Assembly (NCBI GenBank): GCA_024364735.1
Contig: JAGFNQ010002612.1
Location: forward strand, 393,070 to 457,069
DNA: 64,000 nucleotides
From: Boesenbergia rotunda
Taxonomy: Eukaryota > Streptophyta > Magnoliopsida > Zingiberales > Zingiberaceae
Direction: 5' to 3'
Shown here: in pieces, positions 9,083-19,835 of the stretch
Numbering within the stretch: the first letter of the stretch is position 1
How the letters are laid out: every line of letters begins with the position of its first letter
Notes under the pieces: generated by a model
Told to the model about the DNA's origin: nothing
Database searches by the model: none
What the model saw: only the letters and a program-made list of their open reading frames with translations
Position numbers and translations under genes: made by a program

Positions 9083-10708
9083 CTATCCGATCGGCTGTAC
9101 TTCGTTCCCCGTAAATCCGAACAGGGGAGTAGCCACCAACTCTAGCTGCGATAATTCAATTTGCAGTTGATCGAAAGCTCGCTTATATAAAATGTTTACC
9201 GAGCTGCCGGTGTCCACAATGGTGCGGTGGACTTCGTAGTTGGCGATGACAGCCGTGATGACCAACGGGTCATCGTGCGGCACCTCCAATCCTTGCAAAT
9301 CCTGCGGCCCCCAGCTGATTTGGGGCCCTTGAGCTTGAGAGGTGCTAACTCCGACTTGGTGAATTTCCAGTCGGCGCACCTGCGTCTTTCTGGCTCGGTT
9401 GGAGTCGCCGCCGGTCGGACCGCCGAAAATCACATTGACGCCTCCTCGGACGGCGTTCTGGTGATTAGCTTGATCTTCGTCAAGTTCCTCCACCTCTTCC
9501 TGCTCGGGCCGAGGAAACAATTGCCGGGCGGCGGGGGCATCCCGTCTTTGTCCTTGCTGGGCTGTGGCTCCTTGACCACGCCCGCGTCCCTGCTGGGTTT
9601 GTCGTCCTTGACCCCTGCCGAGTGGGGTCCGAGCTCTGTTGCCTGCTCGGCAGTCCTCAGTGTTGTGCGTATTACATTGGTGAAACGCACAATACGGGGC
9701 CCATCTGTTGGGCCAATTCCCCTGTGCCACCTGCACTTGCTGGGGTCTCAGTCCGGGCCGATCGGCCGGTCGGGGACTGCGAATTGGTCCTCCTGGCGAT
9801 CTGTTGTGTTGAGGTGCAGGCGATGGGCTAACTATCGCTTCCTTCCGCCGGCCGGCTTGTGCTTCTTCCACATTGATATACTTACCAGCCTTCCCGAGCA
9901 GGCTGTCGAAATCCTTCGGTGGTTTCCTGATCAGGGATCGGAAGAAATCACCTTCTTGGAGCCCTTGTGAGAAGGCGGTGACTAGTACTTCGGAGGTGGT
10001 ATTGGGCACCTCTATAGCTACTCCATTGAACCTCTGAATGTAGGCCCGGAGTGACTCTTTCGGACCTTGCTTCAGAGCGAACAAATTGAGGCTGGTCTTA
10101 TGGTGCCTCCGACTGCTTGCAAAATGTTGCAGAAACAGCCGCTTTACCTCTGCGAAACTCCCAACTGATCCACCCGGGAGCCCGCCAAACCATCGTTGAG
10201 CCTGCCCGGAGAGGGTTGTCAGGAAAGCGCGGCATTTGACGCCCTCCGGGTATTGGTGCAACTGGGCAGAGCTTTCAAACTTCATGACGTGCTCCTCGGG
10301 GTCACTGGCCCCCGAGTACTCTGGCATGGTGAAGAATCGTAGATTCTTGGGGACAGGATCCTCAAGAATTTGTGAGGAGAAAGGGCTGCGAGTCGGACAG
10401 GCCGCGGCGGGGTCAGCTAACCCTTTCCCTTTATCTGGGCGTGTCTGGTGCGCCAGGCTGGACGCTGAAGCTTCGGTCGGGGCTGAGTGGGCCTCGTTCC
10501 GGAAAAGTGCTCGGGGAAAATTAGGAGCGCGGGGCTCGGGCTGAGCAGCCATACCTTCTGAATTTCCCCGTACAGAGGGCCCAGGGGGCCGGGCCCCTTG
10601 ACTACCGGTTGGCGGATGCGATTGTTGTGCCTTCTGTGTCCGGACAGCCATCAGCATTTCATATTCTTCTGGCGAAAGAGCAACCGTCAGTGGATTGGGG
10701 TTTTCCAT
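9083..10708 (-). CDS. Gypsy gag polyprotein with start of protease
   Basis: 541 residues from the ATG at 10708. Residues about 130-300 form the plant retrotransposon gag domain (YSGASDPEEHVMKF, then QRWFGGLPGGS and RRHHKTSLNLF). A C-x2-H-x4-H-x4-C knuckle (CAFHQCNTHNTEDC) lies near residue 345. A glutamine/arginine-rich linker follows, then the aspartic protease, with DTGSSVNIL near residue 505. The frame ends at a TAG near 9083 inside the protease. The next codons continue in the same frame into RT, so gag-pol was one frame now cut by a single stop. It would form the particle shell and process itself. Confidence 0.88.
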   Translation of the reverse strand: MENPNPLTVALSPEEYEMLMAVRTQKAQQSHPPTGSQGARPPGPSVRGNSEGMAAQPEPRAPNFPRALFRNEAHSAPTEASASSLAHQTRPDKGKGLADPAAACPTRSPFSSQILEDPVPKNLRFFTMPEYSGASDPEEHVMKFESSAQLHQYPEGVKCRAFLTTLSGQAQRWFGGLPGGSVGSFAEVKRLFLQHFASSRRHHKTSLNLFALKQGPKESLRAYIQRFNGVAIEVPNTTSEVLVTAFSQGLQEGDFFRSLIRKPPKDFDSLLGKAGKYINVEEAQAGRRKEAIVSPSPAPQHNRSPGGPIRSPRPADRPGLRPQQVQVAQGNWPNRWAPYCAFHQCNTHNTEDCRAGNRARTPLGRGQGRQTQQGRGRGQGATAQQGQRRDAPAARQLFPRPEQEEVEELDEDQANHQNAVRGGVNVIFGGPTGGDSNRARKTQVRRLEIHQVGVSTSQAQGPQISWGPQDLQGLEVPHDDPLVITAVIANYEVHRTIVDTGSSVNILYKRAFDQLQIELSQLELVATPLFGFTGNEVQPIG

Positions 10709-10740
10709 TCTTCGCTCTCGATCAGGCAGAAAGCCCTTCT

Positions 10741-10753
10741 TCTAGCGCCAAAT
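10741..10753 (-). promoter_or_regulatory. Gypsy element 1 primer binding site
   Basis: The minus strand reads TTTGGCGCTAGAA shortly inside the LTR end. Gypsy element 2 has the same word at the same place. It fills the tRNA primer site position of plant gypsy elements; I do not assign the tRNA. Confidence 0.7.
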
Positions 10754-10761
10754 TTGATCCT

Positions 10762-11683
10762 GTCGACGAGCGTAGTGGAGCCGCAACCGGAAGTCGTGGG
10801 GGGTATCCTCCGACCGAATGGAAGTGGATGTCGCCTGGTGCAGGGCCAACCGACTGGAGGTGAACCTGCTGAGGAAGATGACCGTTAGAAACCTGCCGGG
10901 AAGAGTCCCGGCCAGGCACTCCGACGGTCAAGTCAGTACTCCGATGAACAAGAAAATAATGGAGCACTGGAAAAATGAGAGGCTTCGCGCGTGTATGTAT
11001 GCGGGTATGCGTCTCTGATAATGAGGAGTGGAGTGGCTTATATAGCCGGGGAAAAGGACCAAGCATGGCTTGTGTCAGGATCTTCTGACAGGGTCAGAAG
11101 ATATGGTATGGTGATGTCGGTATGAGTATGGCCTGTGTCAGGATCTTCTGACAGGGTCAGAAGATATGGTATGGTTATGTCGACTGTAACCATCCTTCTT
11201 TGTCGTATACTATTTGTCTTATGTGAGGACAAAGACAGGTTTCTGTAAGTCGGCGCCTGTCAGAGAGTGTCAGTTCGTACGAGGGGTGACAGCCTGTTAC
11301 CTGCAGCTGGTGCAGGTATATTTTGTCCTTATCCCAGGGTGATTCCGAGAGAGTGCCCGAGTGGACATCCGGACGGCTCGCCCGGATGGGTATCAGGCAT
11401 GAGCATAAAGGACTGCCGGGCGGATGCACTCGGCTGATCGAGGCGTGTAGGCCTTAATGTGGCCGGGCGGATGCACTCGGCTGAATGAACCGCTATATTT
11501 ATTCTAACCGGCCGCCTTGAGTCCGACCGGCCGGCGAAGAGCCTGGGCCCGGCCAGGATGTTTGTCGAGTTGGCTGCCGTACAATGACGTGGACCTTGAA
11601 ACTGGCTAGGTCGTTTGCCACGTTGGCTGCCCGTATGGTGCCAACTATATGGCAGGATCAATCCATATCTTTGGTTCTTGTCA
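10762..11683 (-). repeat. 5' LTR of gypsy element 1
   Basis: About 922 bp, starting TGACAAGAACC at 11683 and ending GTCGACA at 10762 on the minus strand. The inner end is placed by comparison with gypsy element 2, where ...GACA is followed by the same GGATCAAATTTGG. A TATA box (CTATATAAG on the minus strand) lies near 11043-11035. Just upstream of it in U3 are two copies of a 63-bp repeat. Edges are good to a few bases at the inner end and less certain at the outer end. Confidence 0.8.
11066..11190 (-). repeat. 63-bp tandem duplication in gypsy U3, upstream of the TATA box
   Basis: Two near-identical copies, the second starting 63 bp after the first (TGTGTCAGGA at 11071 and 11134). Each contains the inverted repeat TCTTCTGAC-AGG-GTCAGAAGA. 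The position just upstream of the LTR TATA box fits an enhancer-like duplication. Confidence 0.85.
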
Positions 11684-12102
11684 GGCTTTGCTTTCAGACC
11701 AATTCACACCCATACTTTCCATACTTTGATGCGAGGAGTTGAGGCCATCTGTCCAAGGCAGCTCGACTAGTTAGCCTGTGAACCCAGGTTAGGTCGGTCC
11801 AGTTAATTTGATTTTGAATTCGTTAAGTGGAATCCATTCCTCATATATATTAGATTAGACGACCATGCCCTCTTGTTGAAACTCATGTTTGATTATATCA
11901 ACGACTCATGCTTCTTTAATCAAGGATCAATTATGCCATGATCTTGCATAATATTTTTCACTGAACCAGATGCATAGCATCTGAAATGTACAGATAACAA
12001 ATCTAGTATTTCTTTCCGTATAAAGGAAGACATTTTAAGGGTTGGCGATGAATGTTCTCCCTCGAGGGCATAGCTACGGACACAGAGACCAATGGCATAT
12101 AA
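11684..12102. other. Spacer between gypsy LTR and MKK6
   Basis: About 420 bp of AT-rich sequence with no credible frame. The right part is probably the 3' untranslated region of the kinase gene, which ends at 12103. Confidence 0.6.
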
Positions 12103-14590
12103 TCACAGATCTAAATTTACAGGAGGGTTTAAGCAGGCAACGAGGATCGCCAGATCGATGTCCTTATCCTCAAATTTCTGAATGAATGGATGGCACTGGA
12201 AATCCCGGGGTGGAAAATGTATTAATGTATCAAAGATTAGGTTACAGAAAAGAAGGTTAAAAACACTAACCAGTAGCTCCGAGGATGACAATCGTTCCAT
12301 AGGATCTTTCTGTATGCTGTAAATAGAGTAAAGAACGGATATGAATGTTTGCAAGAGGAAACTAATTGGCTAAAAAAATCAAAGAACCAATTATGTCATT
12401 AGTGAATTTATCTCTATCAAAATAGTAACATATGGTTGCAATTAACAATATAATATAGCACAGGCATTTTCAATAGATAGAATCAAATTTTATTTGTTAT
12501 TACATATATCATACTACTTCATGCGGAGAGTTGTTTAGCTAACAAATGGCAATCAAGATACTTAAAATCATATGGGAGTTTCCAGCATACCAAGCTGATA
12601 TGAATGAGCAGAACTCCGGCGAGAATTGATCAGCAGGAGCAGAAGGCGGTGGTCGATCCACAATAGCCTCTAGAAGTTCATAAAAGCTCAATGAACCTTC
12701 TTGTTCTGTTGATGTGTAAGGAAAATGACCAATTCCGCACTCAAGTATTACCAAGCCCAAACTCCAAATGTCACTTTTACAGTCATATGAGCTTCCGCTA
12801 ATCCGTTCAGGCTAAGGACAGAACCAAGCAATTTGTTCTTAGGTAGAAAAGTTGTTATGACTACATGAATAATGTTGTGCAATGAGTTATGTGAGGATGG
12901 TAGTTCAACTTACCGCCATATAGTTATAGGTGCCAACAAATGTATTTCGCTGACCCATGGAATTTGCCAGCATTGCACTTACTCCAAAATCTGTTATCTT
13001 TACCTCGCCTTTATGGTTCACTAAAAAATTTGATGGCTTTATATCCCTATGAATGACATGTCTTTCATGATGCAGATATACTAAACCCTTCAGAACCTAA
13101 CCACACATAATAATAATATCATAATCATCTATCTCAGTAGAAAGTAAGGGGTTTGATTGTCTTAATTAACTAAATCTAAGGCTCAGCACATTGTTTCTGA
13201 CAATTCAACAAATAGTAAATATTCTTGCCTGCTTACAGACGACTGCTAGATATGGCTCTAGAATTGTTTGAACTTGCTTAAGTACATCTGCAAGTGATCC
13301 ACGATCCATGTACTCAAGTACAAGAGAAATAACACCATTGTGGTAGAAAGAATGGTAACAAACAACAATATGAGGGCACCGGGAGGCTTTATTTATTTTA
13401 AGTTCTTGCACGATTTGTTTACGAACTGTCTCCTGGATGCACATCTGAATACCCTGCACATAACAGCTACTACCTCTCAGCTTTTCTAAATATTAGTTAA
13501 CAAAAATAAGGTTTTTTTATAAAGAACATTTGTGAATACGTTGCAGATCAGAATGCAATTCTTGAATTGACCTGACAGACCAAAAATTGGTGCATTTTTT
13601 TTTATCTGGCTCACAAGTAATGAATGTGTATGATGGCCTTTACCTCATAACTATGAATGCACACGCTGAAGGTCTTTATTCAAAGCCCTAATTTACTAAG
13701 GTTCATAACTATGTAAACAGCAGTTAAGGGTGTAGTTATTAGAGTTAAGGATGAATTAATATGGTATTTGAATCATAAATAGTGATAAAAAAAAGCACCT
13801 TTAGAGCATAAAATGTTCCTTGCCCCTTGTGTCGTACCAGCTGAACGGTACCGCCACTTCCCCTCCCTATGACTTTAATGACCTCAAGATCTTCCCTCAA
13901 CGACTCTACATCTTCAGTGTCTGGAGACTGCGTGTTGTTATACCAAAGTGCCAACTTTAAAGGGCAAACTTGAGAAGCTATGCAATTTTAGATGGAAGAT
14001 AAGAATGAAATTGACGACTATCATAAATACAAAGTAAAGATGAATTATAAGATAGTCTCTTTAAGAGAGCCTAAGCTCATGCATAAAAAATCGACAAACC
14101 AGCTTGAGTTTACCTGACTAGATTGAGTTTCCTCAGAGATCAATCGTAATCCTCTCTGATTCAACCGCAGGTCGCCGTCTGTGAATGTTCCACTCGCAGT
14201 CCTACAACTCGAAAACCCTTGAATTATTCAAATTTCGCCCAAATTCCGAAAGAACACACTACTAAATGATTTTATAATCTTCTACCAATCAATACCAGAA
14301 ATACGATTCCAATCATCAAGTTTCAGTGAAATCCAAACACAAGAATTGGACTTGCGATTCTTAAGAACTCTGTGCCAACGGGAATTGGTACCAAACAAAC
14401 AAACAAACTGAAAAAGCTTATAGCACCAAGTGACACAAACAAATTACAGCAAGAAACACTTAAATCGAATCAAGACCTCGTAAAACCAAGAAGCAACTGG
14501 AGAACCAAGACATTACAGGAACTTATCGACAGGGGCTTCCTGGGCGGAAACGTCGAGCTTGAGCTGCTTCAATTGCTTCGCGCCTCTCAT
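12103..14590 (-). CDS. MKK6: MAP kinase kinase, MKK6 type (8 exons, 352 aa)
   Basis: Exons: 14590-14517, 14201-14114, 13927-13799, 13453-13229, 13096-12914, 12811-12591, 12316-12271, 12195-12103; all phases agree. This dual-specificity kinase phosphorylates MAP kinases; Arabidopsis MKK6 works in the cytokinesis cascade. Visible parts: N-terminal basic docking stretch (KQLKQLKLDV), glycine loop GRGSGG (about residues 75-80), ATP lysine in YALK (97), HRDIKPSN (188-195), DFG (208-210), activation-loop S-x5-T (S218, T224), and APERI across the exon 5/6 junction. The length matches the family (about 355). Exons and introns look intact. The fourth intron uses a GC donor. The ATG at 14590 gives the conserved N-terminus; the 5' leader probably extends to about 14.74 kb. 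Confidence 0.95.
13223..13228 (-). other. GC-type 5' splice site of MKK6 intron 4
   Basis: After the codons for CKQ the minus strand reads CAG|GCAAGA, and the next exon starts after TTAG. Only this junction keeps the conserved CKQ-VL frame, so the intron is GC-AG. The rest of the site matches the donor consensus well, as is usual for GC donors. Confidence 0.85.
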
Positions 14591-14929
14591 GATGATCTAG
14601 GGTTCCCGATCCCGGAGCCGCTACGGATTCCTGAATCAAGCGGACCGAAGCGGAGATGCGAGCGATCAAAGAAGAAATCTGAATACTTGAAATGAATTAA
14701 GCTGAAAAAATGACTCTTTTATAGAGAGAGCGAGGAATTCGGAGAACCAAAAGACACCGGCGACTGCGAGGAGAAGCGACCCACCCGTTGAAATAATTAA
14801 TGAATTCAAAATCACAGACACCGCCGCTGATGGTGAATATATCTAAAATATACCCTTGTTTTTCATAATTATACAAAGAACATCCCTTATTTCAAAACAA
14901 ATCTAATTAAAATTACTTTAAGGAAAAAT
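14591..14929. other. MKK6 5' leader and promoter region
   Basis: About 340 bp upstream of the MKK6 start. The first 150 bp are moderately GC-rich and pyrimidine-rich on the minus strand (CTCTCTCTATAAAAG near 14730-14715), which could be a core promoter. No other feature seen. Confidence 0.45.
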
Positions 14930-15634
14930 TTGAGAAAACTCTCCAACATCAAACTGGGGCATACACTCTCCAACTGAAAATTTCTTTACATGCACTTCCT
15001 GATAGAATTAACAAGACAGTTTTGTATATTATTTTTTTTAATCAGTATAAACGAGTAAAAATTCAATATAAATCGTAAAGATTTGAGTATAAATTATTTG
15101 AGATTGAGTACTAATTTAAGAAAGTTGAGTATTATTTGAAAAAATTTGAGTATATATTGTTTCAGTATATAGTAAAAATTTCAGTATACATTATCAAACT
15201 TTAAATATGAATTAATTTATATTAAGTATTATTTGAAAAAATTTGAGTATAAAATTTAAAAATTTGAGTATGTGAGGTTGCATCCACCACATCAAGATTT
15301 TCACATGAGGGGTTATCGAAATTTTCTACTCAAATTTCTTAAATTAGTACTCAATATCAAATAATTTATACTCAAATCTTTATGATGTGTACTGAGTTTC
15401 TACTTTTTTATACTCACCACATCAAGATTTTCACATGAGGGGTCACCGAAAATATGTACTCAAATTTCTTAAATTAGTACTTAACCTCAAATAATTTATA
15501 CTCAAATCTTTACCATGTATACTGAGTTTTCACTCTTTTATACTCAATCTATGAGGGAGTATATACAAAAAATTTATCAAGTGGGAAATACATGTAAATG
15601 CCAGTTTAGGATTGGAAAGTTTTCTCCAATTAAC
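14930..15634. mobile_element. Foldback / MITE-like element with long inverted arms
   Basis: The two ends are inverted copies: GAGAAAACTCTCCAAC...AAACTGG on the left and its complement (CCAGTTTAGGATTGGAAAG...TTCTCC) on the right. The arms continue inward, with AAAGATTTGAGTATAAATT and GAGTACTAATTTAAGAAA on the left and inverted copies on the right. The right arm carries two direct copies of a roughly 125-bp block (around 15290-15420 and 15415-15545). No protein is encoded. A target duplication could not be fixed. Confidence 0.7.
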
Positions 15635-16130
15635 CGTTCCTTTTAAATTTAATTAAAACGACTTTAATATCGATTAAATTTTTTTAAAAAATAATTTTCT
15701 TCTCGGAATAAGGACATGTATCTGTTGGAAAACTAAGTTTGAGTTTTTTTTTAATCCAAGATCAGATGATAGATTTTCGAAGTCTTATCCAAACAATTAA
15801 CGTTATTAAATTTTATATTATAATTTATAAATGAGACATAAATTTTAAATATTTAATTAATTATTTAGAGGATCTAATCGTGTCCGGCTAAGTTTTAGTA
15901 GTTCAACCATACCGAAAAGAACATTTGTCCGAGTTGTTATTATTAAAATGTCTGATCATATTAGATTATGATATCGATGATAAGATTGAAATGTTAGTAA
16001 ATTGTATCGACGACTAGGAGTAGACTAAAGATGCACGTGTGAAAGGATGGAAAAAAACATTAAGAATATCATTTTAAAAAATGGAAGGAAGAATATTGAT
16101 CGGTAGATATATTTGTTCGACCAACTAAAA

Positions 16131-16166
<36 letters not shown>

Positions 16167-16319
16167 ATGTTTTTTTACTTAAGTTCATTTATCATTCAAA
16201 TGAATAAATAACTTCGCCTATCATTTCTATGCTCGCCTATGATTTTTTTTTTTTTAGAGTCGATCATGTGTAATCTGGTCAATCAGTATAGCGCTTCGTA
16301 AAGATGAGTCATTTTTAAA
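15635..16319. other. AT-rich spacer with TA microsatellite
   Basis: No credible gene. It contains an AT dinucleotide run of about 28 bp at 16133-16160 and a poly-T run near 16245. Confidence 0.6.
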
Positions 16320-17097
16320 AGGAGATTGGATAGCCCGGCGTGATGGGGCATGAGACAGAGTGGATCGTCACAGGCCCGATTTTCACCCTAATCGAAAGTC
16401 CCGATCATATAGCTGGCCGGTTAGAGTCTTGAAGTAACCCTATCAGGGGGCATTGAGTGTGAAACCTAACATCAGTCGATCGACATACTTCTTACCTTAT
16501 AGTTCTGTCTTCCTGAGGACCGGTCGATCGGCCGATGTCCGAGTAGACACGTCACATATGTGCCGATCGGTGTATCTTTTGCTTCACAGCTCGGTGTTCC
16601 TTGAGATAGTCGATTGGCGTACTCCTTATCGGTGTTACGACTCAGAATTGGTCATTGTCAGCAGCTGTACCTACCTTTTGACACCACGCCGATAAAGGTA
16701 ATAACAGAGTAGGTGTACGCCGGCTCGAGCCTGACATCATTCGTGTCCGAATCGCGAAGATCTCACTGACACAGTTCGTTCCTGACAAACTCTGACAACC
16801 CGTACCACGACGTCCCCTGCATACGTCGGATCATGCAGCACCGATCGATAAGCTGACAGTGGTCCCTGATCCTGTCCCGCATGGGACGAAAGGGGATAGA
16901 AGGGAGACAAAAGTTGTCGGCTCCTCCGGCTATATAAGGCTTTCTTTCCTTCACATACACATGCGTAACATTTTTAGTTATAGTAGTTTATCCATTGGCT
17001 CCATTTTCTCCATCGGATTCTGACTTGATCGTCGGAGGGTCTTGCCGGAAAACTCTCCTGGTGGATTGTTGACGGTCGTCATTTTCGTAGGACAGAC
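16320..17097 (+). repeat. Gypsy LTR fragment (same family as elements 1 and 2)
   Basis: Shares ordered blocks with the LTRs at 56.6 and 57.5 kb: CTGACATCATTCGTGTCCGAATCGCG, a purine-rich block, the TATA box GGCTATATAAGGC (16928-16940), and a downstream block with TGACTTGATCGTCGG and TGGTGGATTGTTGACGGTC. Similarity stops at GTAGGACAG (about 17097), before the terminal 50-70 bp seen in the other copies. No primer site or gag follows, so it is a truncated solo LTR. Confidence 0.75.
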
Positions 17098-18536
17098 GCT
17101 CCTCGACCAGAATAGTTTTCAGCACCATTGTGTGATACCACCATCTTTCTTCATCGATAAGTTATCCTTATTATTAAGTTGTGAGTCGATCTCGCTTTTC
17201 GACATGATCAAGAATGATCAAAATATTTAATGTTAGATATTTTTACTTTGTTTATTTTATAGTTTAAGCTAGGTAAATCACTATCCTCATGAATGGAGCA
17301 TTTGCCCCCATTAGTTAATTTTTAGGATCGACAAAATACATAGTTATTCAAACTGGCCCACATATTATGCGATGCAGTGTAATAAGCCACAAAATGCAGG
17401 CATCATGAGAAAAGTCATAGCAAAGTGGTTGGCTTCCATATCATAAAATTTATTAACATGAAATCATTGCGTTTTACATACATCGTGTCATGTTCGAGTA
17501 TTCAAGCCCCAATCAATTTACAAAACTTATGTCCTGTACAACCGCATGATGCTTGCTCCAACAGATGTTACGTGACTGTTGTTACTTCTCGTATTCCTCA
17601 CACATTAATTATAATATTGGAGCTAATAATTTTAACACCTTTATCGTAGCTGTTGTTAAAGAATTAATAAGAACGTTAAAGATTGACAAATCGCCTTTAT
17701 CGTAGCTGTTGTTGCTTGTTGCCTTACTATTTTTAACTTAGATCTCTGTGCCTTTTGGTCCAACTTTCCTATTTTAATCTAAAATGTCTGTGTTTTGATC
17801 CAACTAATCTGAGAGATCCTGCTTCCAGAATATCAGATAAATCCAAAAGTAAGAATGACTCCTCATTCAAAAGTCAATGTCCTAATTTTTCATCAATAAT
17901 ATGTCAATTTAGACCCCACGCGATGACAAGTTGCTACTCACACAAGCGATTACTCTAATAAATTTTGAAATTAAATTTCAAGAGAGATAAAATATTTCAG
18001 TGGATTTCTAATTTTCTCATAAAAGAGTGATTACATTAAGATACAATATATTCATAATTTATTTATCTATTTTTACCAACCTTAATCTATTTTTACCAAC
18101 GAACTACATATTTCACTCCGATAATGTATCAATTTGCATTTGTTCTAAAATTATTAAAATTCTAAGAGAGTGTTTGGGCGAGTTTCTACTCGCTATTTTT
18201 TAGATTCTAACTACACAAAAGTACTTTTGAATGTCTGTGAATATCAAATTATGCTTTAACTTCTGTAATTTTCTGTAACTTTTACTAAAAAATTGAAAGT
18301 AAGAATTTGATATTTTTTCTACTTATATTTTTTACTTATGGTCCGAATTAAAAGTTGATATTTATACCATTAATAAATTTATTATTTTACATAATTACCA
18401 CCACACATTTAAATAAAATTTTATATTTTTATAAATTCCCTAAAGTCATACTCTCAGAAATAAATCCACAAAAATATAATGGGCCGAGTTGACGGTTTTC
18501 GAGTAGGGCCTGGCCTATATTCTAAAGCCCGCTAAT
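17098..18536. other. Spacer between LTR fragment and PPR gene
   Basis: About 1.4 kb of AT-rich sequence without a supportable gene. GAGAGTGTTTGGGCGAG near 18165 resembles the start of some plant MITEs, but no inverted partner was found. The last 100 bp probably hold the PPR promoter. Confidence 0.5.
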
Positions 18537-18647
18537 GTGCCCGTCCAACCTTGTTCTCGGCTTCCCTTTCATTGTAACCCTAACGCTCGTGCTTGTCGAA
18601 CGCCGCCCGATTCGGTGGCGTCGCCTCTCTTCGACGTCTCAGCGACG

Positions 18648-19835
18648 ATGCTTCGGCTTCTTCTACTCCGTCGCCCTCATCGTTCATGGTCCTCTTCGGT
18701 AGCTCTGGAGGGCTCACCATTTGTACAATTCCAGCGCGCCTTCGCCTCGGCCGGCGATCGGCGAAGACGCCGTGAGAAACGGCCAAAACCCCTTCCCTTG
18801 GATCGGGCCCAGCTCGACCTCGTCGTCTCCCAGCTCCCTCCTCGCTTCGGCGCGTCCGATCTCGCCGACGCCCTCGCCCGCCTCCTCGACCCTCGCCTCT
18901 GTCCCCATCTCTTCTCCTGGGCCCTCGAAAGCCGCCGCCGCCGCCTCGCCGGAGATCACGCGCCGTTCCTGGTCGCCATCAAGCGCCTCGGAGTCGCTCG
19001 CTTGTACTCTGATATGGACGCCGTCGCCTCCCTCGCTCTCGCCCTCCCTTCCCTTCCCCCAACGGAACCACACCTCAACACCCTTCTCTACTTCTATGCC
19101 GAGGGCCGCATGCTCTCCAAGGCCATCCACGTCTACACGGTCATGGGCGCCGCCGCGGATCCCTCCTCTCGCCCCACGAGTGCCACCTACAACCTCCTCT
19201 TCACCGCCTTCCTCGGCCGCGACGGTGCCAATTCCTACATCCACCACATCCACATGGGCACCGTCCGCATGCTCTTCCGCCAAATGGTGGACTCCGGCAT
19301 CAACCCGGACCGCCTAGCTCTCAACGCCATGGTCAAGGGCTACGTCCAGTCGCTGCACCTCAACGACGCGCTCCGGGTGTTCCACCAGATGGGCCCGGTG
19401 TACGGTTGCGAACCCGACGAGCACACCTACAGCCTGCTGGTGCACGGGCTATGCGCGCAGGGCAGGACGCGGAACGCCCGAGAGCTGTTCGACGAAATGC
19501 GGGCCAAAGGGATGGCGCCGAGTGCACGAGCGTGCAACTCGATCATCTGCGCCACGGCGATGGCCGGCGAGGTGCGTAACGCGGTGGAGGTGATGTGGGA
19601 AGCTGCACTGGCAGGGAGGACGCCTGACCTGATCACTTGCCGGACGTTACTGGAAGATATATGCCGGCGTTGGACGGTCGCCGATGCAGTGACGCTGCTG
19701 AAAGAGATGGAAGCAGAGAAGTTGGTGGATGCGCGGATGCACGGCGACCTTCTGCTGTGGATCGAAGAAGAGTTCATGAATTCGGACATTGAGAATGAAT
19801 TGAAATTTAGTGACCGAAGGACGGGGAAAGGCTGA
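18648..19835 (+). CDS. Mitochondrial pentatricopeptide repeat protein, P class
   Basis: Single-exon frame; from the ATG at 18648 it gives 395 residues. The frame is open back to an ATG at 18537 (432 residues), but the later start yields an arginine-rich, acid-free leader (MLRLLLLRRPHRS) typical of organelle targeting. Degenerate 35-residue PPR repeats follow, clearest at YNLLFTAFLGRDG, LNAMVKGYVQSLHLNDALRVFHQM, YSLLVHGLCAQGRTRNARELFDEM and CNSIICATAMAGEVRNAVEV. It resembles Arabidopsis At3g25210-type proteins by recall. PPR proteins bind organelle RNA; the target is unknown. Its first 600 bp are very GC-rich, as in many grass-like monocot genes. Confidence 0.88.
   Translation: MLRLLLLRRPHRSWSSSVALEGSPFVQFQRAFASAGDRRRRREKRPKPLPLDRAQLDLVVSQLPPRFGASDLADALARLLDPRLCPHLFSWALESRRRRLAGDHAPFLVAIKRLGVARLYSDMDAVASLALALPSLPPTEPHLNTLLYFYAEGRMLSKAIHVYTVMGAAADPSSRPTSATYNLLFTAFLGRDGANSYIHHIHMGTVRMLFRQMVDSGINPDRLALNAMVKGYVQSLHLNDALRVFHQMGPVYGCEPDEHTYSLLVHGLCAQGRTRNARELFDEMRAKGMAPSARACNSIICATAMAGEVRNAVEVMWEAALAGRTPDLITCRTLLEDICRRWTVADAVTLLKEMEAEKLVDARMHGDLLLWIEEEFMNSDIENELKFSDRRTGKG

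Larger units (their letters stand above)
7382..11683 (-). mobile_element. Ty3/gypsy retrotransposon (Tat/Retand-like), interrupted by the copia insertion
   Basis: In element orientation: 5' LTR 11683-10762, primer binding site 10753-10741, gag 10708-9083, then protease, RT and the start of RNase H to 7382, where the copia LTR begins. Archaeal-type RNase H, integrase and 3' LTR must lie left of the window, beyond the copia element. The Tat/Retand assignment rests on the gag type, its C-x2-H-x4-H-x4-C knuckle and the RT sequence. Its LTR matches the three other LTR copies at 16.3, 56.6 and 57.5 kb. GGCTT (11684-11688) is the candidate target duplication but cannot be paired here. Confidence 0.9.

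Noticed and set aside
14372..14695. Plus-strand frame of 107 codons
   Set aside because: It lies opposite MKK6 exon 1 and its leader, and has no recognisable domain.
18165..18500. Possible MITE beginning GAGTGTTTGGGCGAG
   Set aside because: No inverted terminal partner or target duplication found before the PPR gene.
18714..19317. Long frames on both strands over the PPR 5' end
   Set aside because: High GC suppresses stops; only the PPR frame has repeat structure.
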